Positions 48,801 to 60,009 of a DNA stretch of 64,000 bases are shown here, piece after piece. The notes below the pieces were generated by a model. The model did no database searches and was not told where the DNA came from. It saw only the letters and a program-made list of their open reading frames with translations. This DNA is from Chamaea fasciata. Lineage: Eukaryota; Chordata; Aves; Passeriformes; Sylviidae. Every line of letters starts with the position of its first letter. Position 1 is the stretch's first letter. The stretch spans positions 97,480,646 through 97,544,645 of the forward strand of contig JARCOQ010000003.1 in assembly GCA_029207755.1 (NCBI GenBank), written 5' to 3'. The position numbers were made by a program, and so were the translations under genes.

Positions 48801-51800
48801 TTGGTTATGCAAAGCCTAATAACTTCAGTTTTGATGACAATGAGCTTCAAATCAGGCTTTAAGACAAGAAGCACCCACAGTCTTGTCATGAAAGAGTCAA
48901 CAAGGCATGTTTTTATTTTCCCTTGGGTTTGTCCCTTGGGTCAGCCAGTAAACCAACAACCTCTTTTGTAGCTTATATTTTTTCAAGCTCCTGGCTATAG
49001 CATATATCCACCCACAATACACTCAAGAATTCCAAACAAAATCCCTGAAAAGTACCTGAGAACAATCAGATTATTGCAACTTGCTGTTTTTACAAAGGTA
49101 AGTAATCTTCAGACAATTGCAATGTAGTTAATTGTTAGAAAATTGAGCTTATCATAGTGGTAATGTAGTCTTCATTCCCCCCATGAAAAAATTTCAATGT
49201 TTTACATATATATTTGCACACGTGCACAACCACATAAATTAATTTTTAAAAGACCATATAATGTAAAAATATTTATATTCTGTCATTCAACCCATACTTT
49301 CCCACCAGTAGCACAAATTAATCAAATTAATTCTAAATAGGAAAGAGTAGACACAAGGTAATTATTGTAGCCAAGAAAATAAAAACATATCGCTGCTGTG
49401 AATTAGATACAGACTGGAAAATTTTTTACCTCAGCCTGTCATAGAACACAGAAAACTCTTTTAAAAAAGTCTGATTTCATTCTTCCCTCTAGACCTTGAG
49501 TCTTCATTTCATATTTGTTTACAAGTAATTGGTTTTTACATTTACAAGAGGAACACAACAACTAGTATTGATATTGTGTGAACCTGTTGGACTGTTTCTA
49601 GCCTAAGTGCACACCCATAAAAATCAAGTTGGGGCCCAAAAAAGGGTAATTGTTCTGTTGTTAATAACTTTAACCAGATGACTTACTGTGCTAAAAAGTT
49701 GGAGGCTTCTGTCTGAGGAAAAATCTCACTGCCTCATTTCTGAGGACCAAAATGTGTGGGTGTTGGAAGGTACCTGAAATGACAAGGTTGGGTAGCCAGA
49801 GGCATCCTTCTTAATTCTCTTTTTAACCTGTAAGCCTTTTTCTGTTACAGAAAAGAGCTCGATTCCTCCTCCCCTCTAGGCAAAAATCAAAGCATTCCAC
49901 TTTATTTTAACGGACAGTTTATCTGTCTGAAGTTTTCTTGCCAGGACTTTCAAGATGTTTACTATTTGAGAGGGAGAAGTGTACAAGGGAGTGAAACAAG
50001 GTAAGAAGACAAGAGGTGGGAGTATTGAAAAACCAGTTTCTAGTGATATTTAAAAGGAACAGCTTAGTGTAAACGTTCCTTTTATCTGCACCATTCTTCC
50101 TTGACCCAATCATAGGTCTCCCTTGACCTGACTTTTCAAAGACAAGTCCAAAATTTTAGCTGTGCAATTATTATTTATGATCTTTAGCTGAATCAGTCTC
50201 CTAAGACACCCTGAAGACTTAAACAATGCTATTTGTTTTAACTGTGGAAATATTGATACCTTCAGTCCTTAAAAAAGTATTGATAATTCAGAACTAGCAT
50301 TTGGCTATCAGATATGACTTTGTGCTCTGCCTTAAGGGCAGGTGTCCTTTTTTATGCAAGCCAATAGCATATGTTCTCCCAATTGCGTCTGTTAGTTTCA
50401 TTTGTTTGCCGAAAAAAAAAAAAATCCAAAACACTTTGTTGAAGAAATGTCATGTCTTCCTCTTGATCTGTTTGTTCACCTGATCGAAACTTGACAATTA
50501 GTGTGAAACTTCTTTTTGTTTTGAGGACTTTGAGACTAGATCAATCCTCCAGGAAGGTAAATGTGCATTTCAAGATCATCAGAATTTTCCTATTCCTGAT
50601 GGCCTCTTTCTGCCCACAAGAAATGAAAACACAGTCCAGCCCCTCTGCCCAGAGGCTGCAGCAGTGGTGCGCTGAAGGCAGCTGCCTTCTGGCTTTGCAG
50701 TGCTGGGCTGGTACAAAGGACAGAAGCCTGGACCCAGAATCTGGTTTATAACACATCAACACAAACAATTGCCAAGCTATAATGTCAGCTAATGCCCACC
50801 ACAATTCATTTTGCTGACTGTACGGAATTGATTGGTAAACTGTCACCTCCAACCAGTGTCTGTGTTGCAGCGTATTGTGTGATATGCCTGTATCTCCATC
50901 AAAGCTGGTTCTTAAACAGAAAAATTAACATAATAAGGACTTCATATTTCAGGTGGGTCCTTCCACATCTCTTTATCTCTCTCTGACAGATGATATGTGG
51001 TCACTTTGAAAGCTTAAGCTTTAAGGCATATTCTGTTTCTTTGTTGTGTAGAATAGGGGAACTATGTAAAGGACTGATTTGTTACCATCACTCGCTGTTG
51101 TCAAGACAAGCAGCATCTTAAACTGAGCATGGGTGTAAAACAGTAGATATTGTGAGATAATTACATTGAAACTCCACTATCTATTCAGGTTAGTGCTTTA
51201 GTTCAGTACTGAGCTTTAATAAAGTTAGCCATGAAACTGAGCCCTATTAGAGTGTATTGGGTCATATTAAATAATTTAGAAATCCACATATTTCTACCTC
51301 AAATATAAAGGATATTATAGGATAAAATTACTATTTATTGACTGCTTTTATAATTATGTCTCTCTATTGATTTTTTTACAGTCTGGATTATTAACAATGT
51401 GTTGAAACTCATAAAAGGATTCATAAGTCTGGTGATGAGAGTTACATCCATTCCCTGCTGATGACCAGGCTGTCTATAAACACATCTACCTGCCTAGGTG
51501 CAGAGCACTGTGAGTTCATGCTGTCTCTGCTCTAAGTCAACAAGAGGTAAATCAATACCGAAGCTGTTTTGACACCTCCTCATGAAATTTTCCTGGAGTT
51601 AATATATCCTGCTTCTTTGAATAGACATATCCTGACAAGAGCAGACATAGCCTGTATGTGTGTGTGTGCTAATCTTGGCAGTAACACTGAACACCCATAT
51701 ACTGATGAACTCCAGACACTCATTCCCTTATACATAGCATTTATTGCAAATGTTGTGCTTCTTTAAGAACATCAATGGTGCTTTGAACAGTTTTTTCTTA

Positions 51801-52257
51801 ACAGTTGCCACTTCATTGATAACCTTCTTAAGAAGAAGGAAGAAAAACAAAATCAAAGATTAAAAAATATGAAGCCAAATAAGAGTATCAAAATTTTCCT
51901 GTTTGGGTAGCCTCTGGCTGGACTTAAAATTCCATTACTGACATTATCTGTTAATCAGTTAATCTTCGATCTCCTGAGAGAGGCTGAAACTCCAAATTCT
52001 TTTCTAGATACATTAAAGGAAAACTAAATTAGGCAATATAAAAGTTACTTCAGTAATCATATTAACTAAAGAGGACAGTTCATTTTTCAAAAGAAAGTAT
52101 AAAAGATGTTGAAAAGATTAAAACTTGAATTCAGATTAGAATTATCTATAATATCTATAAGGATTCTTTTGTCAACAGATAGTTGAAAGGAAATGGAACA
52201 CGATGTGCCATTTACAAGTCAGGACTTTAAAACATAGTTCTCTTACAATCCTTTCAG
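42816..52257. other. Long non-coding stretch, no gene recognised
   Basis: About 9.4 kb without a recognisable mobile element or gene. Minor items are a GC-richer patch at 43085-43270, a (TA)n run at 46319-46332, a C11 run at 48766-48776, an A13 run near 50412-50424 and a strong isolated donor-like AAAGGTAAGT near 49097 without a convincing exon. Frames such as 48102-48464 (120 codons) have no family features. Confidence 0.6.
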
Positions 52258-52475
52258 GACAACAAGATACACATGCCAAAGAAATGTCATATCCAACTTG
52301 ACTCTTTGAGTCACTGTGGCAGAGTGGGATGTTTCTGGGATGCTTGTCCAATAATTAACAGAAGAACAGAGAATGCATCACTGGATATCTCCTCACTGTG
52401 GAATCTGACAGTGGACAGAGATTTTTCTGTTTGTCACCTGATAGATGGAGGCTTCAATCAGGATCTACTCTGCAG
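52258..52475 (+). other. Candidate 218-bp cysteine-rich exon
   Basis: A strong acceptor (TTCTCTTACAATCCTTTCAG, AG at 52256-52257) and a near-ideal donor (TGCAG then GTGAGC, GT at 52476-52477) flank 218 bp. It is fully open in the frame starting at 52258 and leaves two bases of a split codon. The translation has 72 residues with six cysteines (CHIQ, CGRVGC, CPII, CHLI, LLC) and two N-glycosylation sequons (NAS, NLT), so an extracellular domain would fit. The frame closes upstream at 52228, outside the exon, as expected for an intron. I recognise no family, and a chance pseudo-exon cannot be excluded. Confidence 0.3.
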
Positions 52476-52477
52476 GT

Positions 52478-53756
52478 GAGCCGCAGCTCAGGAGAAAGGG
52501 GTTGGCTCTGGTCCATGCAATCTCTATAAAACATTTTGTTTAGCTGATTCAGACCAGGCTCCAGAAATTATGTACCCATTATGATGATGTCACATGGATG
52601 AAACTAAAGCACTGACACCAAAGCCAGGATGTGAGTCATTGTTTTCTTACTGGAGTCGCACCTATGGTAGAAAACAACATGAACATTGTCATGTGGCAGA
52701 GACTGCAGAAAAAGGACACAGGAGACTATTCTATAAAAAGCTGAGACGTGAGAAATGTTTATGAAAAGTGAACTGAAATGAGCTAAAAGTGAGTCACTAA
52801 TATCAGCTGTCATAGAGGAATTCTGGATCCCATAGGTAGAGATGGTGAAAGAATACAGTGTTATACATTTGGGACTTGTCTTTCCTTTCTAAGGACTGGA
52901 AATCTCATGGTGACTTTTCCCTCAGCTCAGCATTTTTTAGGAAGCAGGAGAAGATTTGTCAGTGACTGTGCCAGTGCTTTCTTTTCCTTTATGTAAGCTT
53001 TCTTCAACATTCAATCTGTCTTCAGGCAGCAGCCAAGGAGGGTTTCTTGTTCTGCAAACTGTTTAGCAGAAAAAAAACCTCTCCCCTGATATTGAGAGAC
53101 AATCTTCCAAGTTCTCTGTATATGTTAAAGATTCAAAGCAGAGTACCAATACAAAGAATTTTTACTGAAATTGAAAAACATTAAAAACATTTCTTTTAAA
53201 ATATTATTTTCCCAAACCAGTGTTTGCACAATTATACAGAAATATTTTTGATATTTTTCCTCTATGTTTTGGCTAGTTAAAATAAAATTATATCATGAGT
53301 TGTTGACATCTTATTATGTCATTTTTATCATAATACTTTAGAAAAATACAGATTTTATTTATCCTAGTAATGATATATTTTTTCATGCTTAAATTCAAAA
53401 GCAAAGGAAAATTATACTGAAAAAAACCCCTAGATCTATTGTGATAACTTCAAAAATTAACTATCCCAATGTTGTTTCTTAACTTATCCATGTAAGTTAA
53501 ACATGAGTTATATGAAGGACAAGTGAATGTGTAGCCAAACCCAGTGTAGGTTGATGGCAGAAGTATCTGCGAGCTTTGCTGATGATAAAAGAAAGATAAA
53601 TGTAGGATTTAAATCTGTATAAATCCAGAAAGAAAACAGGCAGCTCCCAGTACCGATAAGAAATAAAACACCAGTGCCAACAGCAGTAACAAGGCAACAG
53701 GCACCACCAAGACAGCCTGAGATAGGTTGGCAGGCAGAAGTAAGAAAGAAATTATA
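52478..53756. other. Non-coding stretch, no gene recognised
   Basis: AT-rich, especially 53160-53480. No gene or repeat recognised, and no partner exon for 52258-52475 could be identified. Confidence 0.65.
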
Positions 53757-54086
53757 CAGATCTGACTATGGTGACAGGACAAGAGTTTGAAGTCTTCCAG
53801 CTTTGTGCAAATGGGCCAGGAGCTGTCTGCTCCCTCCTGGGGAGTACCTGACCCACCAGGGGCTGTGGGGCCACGCTGGAGCTCTCAGCCAGACTCATCC
53901 TCCTGGATCTGCCTCCACTCTGCTGCAGCTCGGGGGCCTCCCGGGGTGTGTCCCACGGGAAACCCAACACCACCATGCACAGGGGCCTAGTGTGGTGTGC
54001 CCTCTTTTGCAGAGAATGGGCAACAAATTGCATGGGAAGACATTCAGGTGGTGTGAGGGCACCAGGCAGTCTGATCAGATCTGACT
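53757..54086. repeat. GC-rich insert bounded by an 11-bp direct repeat
   Basis: CAGATCTGACT occurs at 53757-53767 and again, identically, at 54076-54086. The 308 bp between are much GC-richer than the flanks and open in several frames on both strands (minus 53752-54255 with 167 codons; plus 53787-53990, 53803-54084, 53948-54157). This looks like an insertion with an 11-bp target duplication, but no terminal motif, poly(A) or known element is recognised, and the repeat core AGATCT is itself palindromic. Confidence 0.4.
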
Positions 54087-56251
54087 TTGTCAGGCCAGGT
54101 TCCCAGCTTCCTAAAAGCTCAGGAGGGAAGCAAGAAAGCAAACATCCATCAGAATAAGGGAAGTTACATCTCATGGAAAAGTCACTTGCAAGAGCAGCAA
54201 ATGACTTTTTGGGACAGACAAATGTGTACAGCTTCTGCAGGTGACAAGTCTCCAAAGAGGATGATCATCCAGTCCAGCAAAATGGCATTGCTCTGAGTTG
54301 CAAGACTGAAACGGTAAAAGACACTCCTGGTAGCCCGCTGCTCTAGTACCAGGTCTGTTTGCTAATGACAAGTACCACTTGCCAACCCAGTTTTCCAGGC
54401 CAGGACTCACTCTAACAAGTGACCTCCAGCTGCCCTTTGAAAAGCCAGTGTTCCCAGGTGTTGCATAGGAGCACAGCTATTTAATAATTAGTCTAGATCT
54501 CAATGGAATGTGAGAAGCTCTATAAATAGAGTTTAAGATGCTGTCTTTAAGGTGGGAATCTTTTGACATGCTAAATATGACTTTGTAAATTATAAACTAA
54601 AAATTAAACTATAATTTTGTTTTCTAAGTTCTCTTTTTCTTTATTTCAGGCAGATTTTCAAGACAGAAAAGTAATGCCAGAGCAAATGAGAAGGGCTCTG
54701 CTTCAGTTGTCAGGTCAATACCAATAGTATACACTGGAGAAGAGATGAAGTACATATCATTGTTACATGGATTGCTAGTGACACCACTCTCTTCTAACAG
54801 TAGTAACCTTCAGATCTTTTTCTGCTAGAAAAAACTGGCAGATGAAGGAGTGATTTGGCTGTCATATAATGTGAGTTAAACTGATAGAAAATTAAATTTT
54901 CTTCTCCTTCTTGATTGAACTTAATTTACAACAGAAGCAGAGAGGTACAAGAGCATGCAGTCTGTCCGTGTAAGCATCTCAGCATTACATGCTGAAAAAC
55001 TCTAATCTGTAGTTCATTTATGAAATGCAGGTTTAACCCCTTTCCTCCAGACTTTTCTGGAATACCAGTCTGTATGGCAAAGGAGTGAGGAAAGTATTTA
55101 TTTCTTCCATCCTGTCTTACAAACATATTCACAGAGAAAAAAATTATTGCTTGCCATCACGGATCACAGAAAGGAGTTCAGCTTTTGTAACATAAATTAT
55201 TGCAATTTCAAGTATTTATTCTCTGTATTTCAGAAATATATGTTTGATGAAATAAAGAAATGTTTTTCCCCCACTAGAATAGCAAGTAAGTATAGTACCT
55301 AAAGAAAAATAAAACATCCTCATTTGGTATTGCTCCCACTCTTGTCAAAAGGGGCTGTATATGGATCAATGTGTTTTCAAGCAAAGAAATATTAAATGAC
55401 CTTTTCTAACTATTCATTACTATTCACAGGTGAGTGTGTCTCTAAGATGGCAATCCAGGTGGCCTTGGCTGCAGAAATCCCTCACAACTCATTGGCTAAT
55501 GCTCAAATACATTACAGTAATATATTTGGCAGGCTTTTAGAGTAGGAATGTTCATATGACTTGTTTAAAATGTTTTTGTTCTTTTTGGATATTGTCAATA
55601 GCCTGGATATGTTTGGTTTTAGCATCATCCCTAGTGTAAGCTACAGGCGGTAATGTCATGAAGCCTGTAGTAAATTTCTGGCCCTGATTCCTATCAGCAG
55701 CTGGGTCAAATTAAAGTAGTCAAATATTTTTGTAACCTGTCCTCACAATTCCTTTAGTAGTGAACCCCACTCCTGTAACACTGGGCATGTGCTGGAAGAC
55801 CAATGTGTCACCCAAGGAAGAACTTGTGGAGCAGGTCTTTCATTAGAAGACTGTGCTAACCTCGGCCATCCCTCATGCCAGCATGCGAAGGGCATAGGTT
55901 AGCCGCACTTTAAGTCTCATGGTACTGCAAATGCTCCACACCCTCCACTAGTAGGAATTAGTATTATGTGCAAAGACACCAAACTCTAATGTTTCTCAAA
56001 TTATGAGCACATTTCAGAAATTCTAGTAGTCTTTCTAGGAGATTCCTGAAATATGCTGTGAGGTGTATAAAATGACTGAGCTTAAATAATGATGCATATT
56101 TTACGTATACATGATTTCCTTTTTTTCTAAAGATCACGCTTAAAACTGGCAATTTTGTTCATTATGCATATTAAGTATTAAGTCATAGCACAAATTATTT
56201 CTTTCTCTTCTGACTCTTAATTGCCTGTTTTTCTTTCTCTATCTCTTTTCC
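54087..56251. other. Non-coding stretch, no gene recognised
   Basis: Mixed AT-rich sequence with no mobile element or gene recognised. The 54926-55132 frame is random-looking. Confidence 0.65.
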
Positions 56252-56480
56252 TTTTTTTTTTTTGGCCCTTCCCCCTGTGCCACCGGGGCGATGTATGGAT
56301 TGAAATCCATAACCTGGCAGGGTGTGGGAGTGTGAGGGCTGCGGCGTTCCCAGGCTCCCCTGGCCATGTGGCCCTGCTCCTGGCCTTGTGTTCCTGCTCC
56401 TGGCCATGTGTCCCGACTCCCCAGGAGGGGCGAGGGGAGCGGGATGTGGCACTGCCGACTCCCCAGCTGTCGCCTTGCAC
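56252..56480 (-). other. GC-rich island with an A-run at its minus-strand 3' side
   Basis: A T12 run (56252-56263) precedes about 215 bp of markedly GC-rich sequence. On the minus strand this reads as a GC-rich segment ending GGGGGAAGGGCC and then A12, like a retroposed RNA. It contains a 7-bp hairpin (ATGGATT-GA-AATCCAT, 56295-56310) and a 20-bp tandem array (56361-56420). Several frames are open on both strands, which is expected of GC-rich DNA. No known element or gene recognised. Confidence 0.4.
56361..56420 (+). repeat. 20-bp tandem repeat, 3 copies
   Basis: Three consecutive 20-mers beginning TGGCCATGTG, TGGCCTTGTG and TGGCCATGTG, each ending in CTCC. The copies differ at a few positions, so the array is not recent. 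Confidence 0.9.
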
Positions 56481-57959
56481 TCTGGTTGTCACAACAGCTC
56501 ACAACAGATTAACGCCACTGCCTTTGACTGGCACCTTGAGAAGACTGGTTGACATCAGCATAGTCAGCTAGGTAGACCCAAACCTGCTCCCTCCCCAGTG
56601 GTATCCTTTGTTTGATTAATGAACGGTGTCAGCAATTAAAAGCAAGGCAGACAATGAGCCTAGTGCATCCTTTACAATCCAATTTCATCTTTTGCTGAGA
56701 GCTAATGAAGAGTAAGCAAGAAACTGAGATAAACCAGGTTGATAAGAAGCAGAGCTCATATAACTACTTGGCTTCATTTGCACAAGTCCTAGAAATGTGT
56801 CTGTGGGTAACCACAGAAAAAGATTTATTTGTTTGCTCAACTTGATTAATAATTTTGCACTTTTGACTTGCTCTCATGTTTTCTTTACATTTATTCAGAT
56901 ATTTGAACTAGCAAAAGACAGCTTAAAAGACATTAAGTAGGCAAATATGCAAACACACCCTGCCATATCTGTCTTGGGTTTTAATGTGAATGACACCTGT
57001 CAACCTGATCAAGGCACAGGGATGCAATGATCTGCTCTTTGTGAAATTGTTCACAGCCATGTTTGTGTGAAAGGTTGTTCAAGTAAATTAGTTTCAGTTA
57101 ATATCATTGTGGAAAAATGGGTAAAGTGCTAACCAGACAGGTGGATCCAGTCAGCCTTTTGTGTATTTTCACCAAATCTCTGGAAAGGGTCAGGGATCAC
57201 ATTTCCCCCTCCAGCACTAAAAGCCACAGAACTCCTCTTGGTGGCTTTGAGAGACCAGTTCTTATGTCTCACAGAGGGCAGGGTGTGGTCCTGCCAGGAA
57301 TTAATTTTTTGGCAGTGCAGTTCATGTGGAGGGCAGCAAGTAATATTTGGAGGAAAAGTCATTAATACTTCAGCATAACTGGTGTTTTTTGACTGCCTGT
57401 GCCCAGAGGCTTGTCTGCTTTTCTAGAATCTACCTTTCTCTGAAATACTTGCCTGTTTTAAAACTACAGATCTGCAGTGTTTTTGCTCCTACTGTGTAGA
57501 TGACAGGGGTTTGTCTGTGTAAAAGAGGTATTCAGTGAAATAGAGCATAGATTCTGAAACATCCTGGCACCATTTTTATGTATTTTAAGGTGAGCTGGTA
57601 AAGAAAACAAGAGTCCTTTCTAGCCCTGGTGGGTAGGCATCCTGCCTCTCCTCTCTGAGCACACACATGGACCTGAATCAGTCTTCCCTTCTGTCATTTC
57701 CACCCACAGAAAAAGTGCTAGTCTTGGTGTCAGCAGAGTTTGTATCTAATAATTGAAGTCTCTGGGGATTTAAAAATCAATTCTTGGCTTCAAGTCCAGC
57801 AATATTCTGTATCAGCAGAACTGTGTAACTACACTCTGATTATAGTGGTTATAGTACAAGTTAGTTACCCGCTATCAAAATGAGGGGGTGGAAAGAAAGA
57901 CAAGAATTTCGTCTTTTGAGTCATCCCGCACTTTGTTTCTGTCAGTGTTCTGCCCTGCT
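56481..57959. other. Non-coding stretch, no gene recognised
   Basis: The region 57117-57365 is open on both strands (82 codons plus, 77 codons minus) but matches no family I know and lacks clear splice sites. The rest is AT-rich and featureless. Confidence 0.6.

Positions 57960-57992
<33 letters not shown>
57960..57992 (+). repeat. Poly(G) tract, 33 bp
   Basis: Thirty-three consecutive G residues, far longer than any other G or C run in the window (the next is C11). It can form G-quadruplexes and is a difficult sequencing template, so its true length may differ. It joins directly to an A/C-rich tract. Confidence 0.9.
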
Positions 57993-57993
<1 letters not shown>

Positions 57994-58027
57994 AACCACC
58001 ACAAACAAAACAAACAAAGAAACAAAC

Positions 58028-58062
<35 letters not shown>

Positions 58063-58071
58063 CCACCCACA
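57993..58071. repeat. A/C-rich low-complexity tract with (CAAA)n
   Basis: ACCACC, then CAAA and CAAAA units and an A12 run, ending ACCACCCAC. It follows the G33 run and faces a T/G-rich tract 110 bp away. Confidence 0.92.
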
Positions 58072-58180
58072 GATGGTAGTGTGCCTAGGCTGGATGAAGA
58101 GGAAAGCTGCAAATCTATACATCACAACAGGGTCCAGACCCAGAGCTTCATAAAGATTCTTGCTGCTTACCTGGGAGCTC

Positions 58181-58285
58181 TTTTTTGGGTTTTTTTGGTT
58201 GGTGGTAGTGGTGGTTTTTGTTTTGTTTTGGGGTTTTTTTGTGTGTGTTTTTTGTTTGCTTGTTAGTTAGTTTGTTTGTTTATTT
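58181..58285. repeat. T/G-rich low-complexity tract
   Basis: T6-T7 blocks, GGTGGT units, GTTTT units and a terminal GTTTGTTTGTTTATTT. Composition mirrors the A/C tract at 57993-58071 on the opposite strand. Confidence 0.9.
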
Positions 58286-59885
58286 CAGCAAAAATAATTC
58301 CAACTAGACTAAAACAAAAAGATGTCTGCCAGTAACTGACCTTTTCCAGAGGGAGATTTCTTGACATTTCAAGATCTACCTGTCGAGTGCTGCCTAAAGA
58401 CTGTGGTTTTCTAGAAATTCCTGCACATCCTTCTAAGCTGAAGAAGTGAAGGAAATGTCCTTCTTCTAAGTGAAGGAAATGTCTCTCTGGTTGTCACCAA
58501 CATAGGACAGTCACTCTTACAGGAATGCTGTTCCAAGTGACTGCAAGCACTCTCTTATGCTGGAGCATGGCAGAGGCATTGGCTGAGAAAGATGAGTAGG
58601 CTGCTTTGAGAACAGCAGCAACTGGAACACTTTACAGTTTAGCCCTCCTGGATGAAGACTAAAACTATTATTCACATCCTTCATATTAAATTATATGAAA
58701 ATAATGTGTCAGTGTCAGTTCTGCACAGTGACAGACCTTCAGAGGGATATGGGATGCTGCCCTAAATCACTGACAACTGGAACGGTAGCTGGTAGCAGTC
58801 CCACAAGCTGCCCTGCTGGGGGATGTATGCTGATTCCATCTGACTGGACATCTCATATCTGTCTCTGTAAACAAATATCCATGGTTTCATGCAAGTGGAT
58901 GTTTCTCATTTGCTGTACACAACCCTAGGAAAGGTTTGTCAAGGTGGGAGAGCAACACCAATGTGTGAAGAATGATGCACATCTCATAAAATAAGAACTG
59001 CAGTGTTTCATGAAATAAAGCTGTTGATAATTAGAAATAAACCCAAGTTTTTAAATTCACTTTGAATTTGAGAGAATGTAATATATTATTTGGAAGTCCA
59101 GAAGAACTCCATCTTTTTCATTACACATTTTGTATTTTAGTTGCAAGAAAAGGTATTGTAGGTATCTATTATTTAAATGGAGTTATTATTCTCCAACTCA
59201 CCTGAGAAATTAATTTAGGGAATAAAAATAATGACAAATTATCCTACATGTAATTACAATATACTCAGAACATACATTAAATTGTTCATTTACACATTTG
59301 ATGAAACATTTTTCTTTTGAAACTCGTTTCAAGCCTGGAGGGAAGTCACTGAGAAATGCACAAAGACAGCCTTCACTGTGACTCTTATACATACATTCAT
59401 AACATATTCAAAGTATATTCCAATCTTCTTTGCTATAACCTATCTAAAATTTATGCAAAGTTCAGGACTAGAGCTGAACCCTCACCAGTCCAGGATAAAC
59501 TGTCAGAGCACTGGGGGGGGATTTGACCAAGCAGTTCCAGTTAATATCTTGCTAAACCCCTATGCACAGCTTTAAAAATTGAGCCCTGAAGGACTAACCT
59601 GTTTGCCTACATTCTTTATTATTATTGTTACATCAACAAGATTTGTAGAAGTAGGTAACATCAGTTCATCACTGCCACCACCTGGTTAAACTCTCAAATT
59701 TTATATTCACCAATACAGGTATCAGAAAGGTAGCAAAGGGGTAAAACAAAGAAGAAGCAAATCTTGAGGGTAATCACCCTCAGCCAGTACTTTAATGTGA
59801 AATGGAAATGTGAAGACCCACATGATAGCTTCCAGTCTGCCTTGACTGAAAAGATAAGGCCAAACCTCCAGAGATGTAGGTGACT
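58286..59885. other. Non-coding stretch, no gene recognised
   Basis: Holds a small duplication: AAGTGAAGGAAATGTC at 58444-58459 and again at 58468-58483 (24-bp period). A G8 run lies near 59513-59520. Frames at 58695-58928 and 59378-59575 show no recognised features. Confidence 0.65.
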
Positions 59886-60009
59886 TGGGTTGGGTTTGTT
59901 GGGTTTGGTTTTGGGTTTTTTTTTTGGTTTTTTTTTTTTTTTTTGGGGGGGGTTGTTTGTTTGTTTGTTTGTTTGTTTGTTTGTTTGTTTGTTTTTTGGT
60001 GTTTCTTTT
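59886..60009. repeat. T/G-rich low-complexity tract with (GTTT)n
   Basis: GGGTTTGTT units, T9 and T18 runs, G8, then about nine GTTT units (59953-59990). Same tract type as 23661-23827, sharing the order T-run, G-run, (GTTT)n. Confidence 0.92.

Noticed and set aside
53752..54255. 167-codon minus frame and three plus frames at the same place
   Set aside because: All follow from GC-rich composition with few stops; several incompatible frames are equally open and none resembles a protein family.
56195..56571. Several overlapping frames on both strands
   Set aside because: GC-rich island with tandem repeats and an A-run giving lysine tails; multiple open frames are a composition effect.
57865..58266. 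Frames with poly-Gly or poly-Pro
   Set aside because: Translations of the G33 run and adjoining A/C tract.
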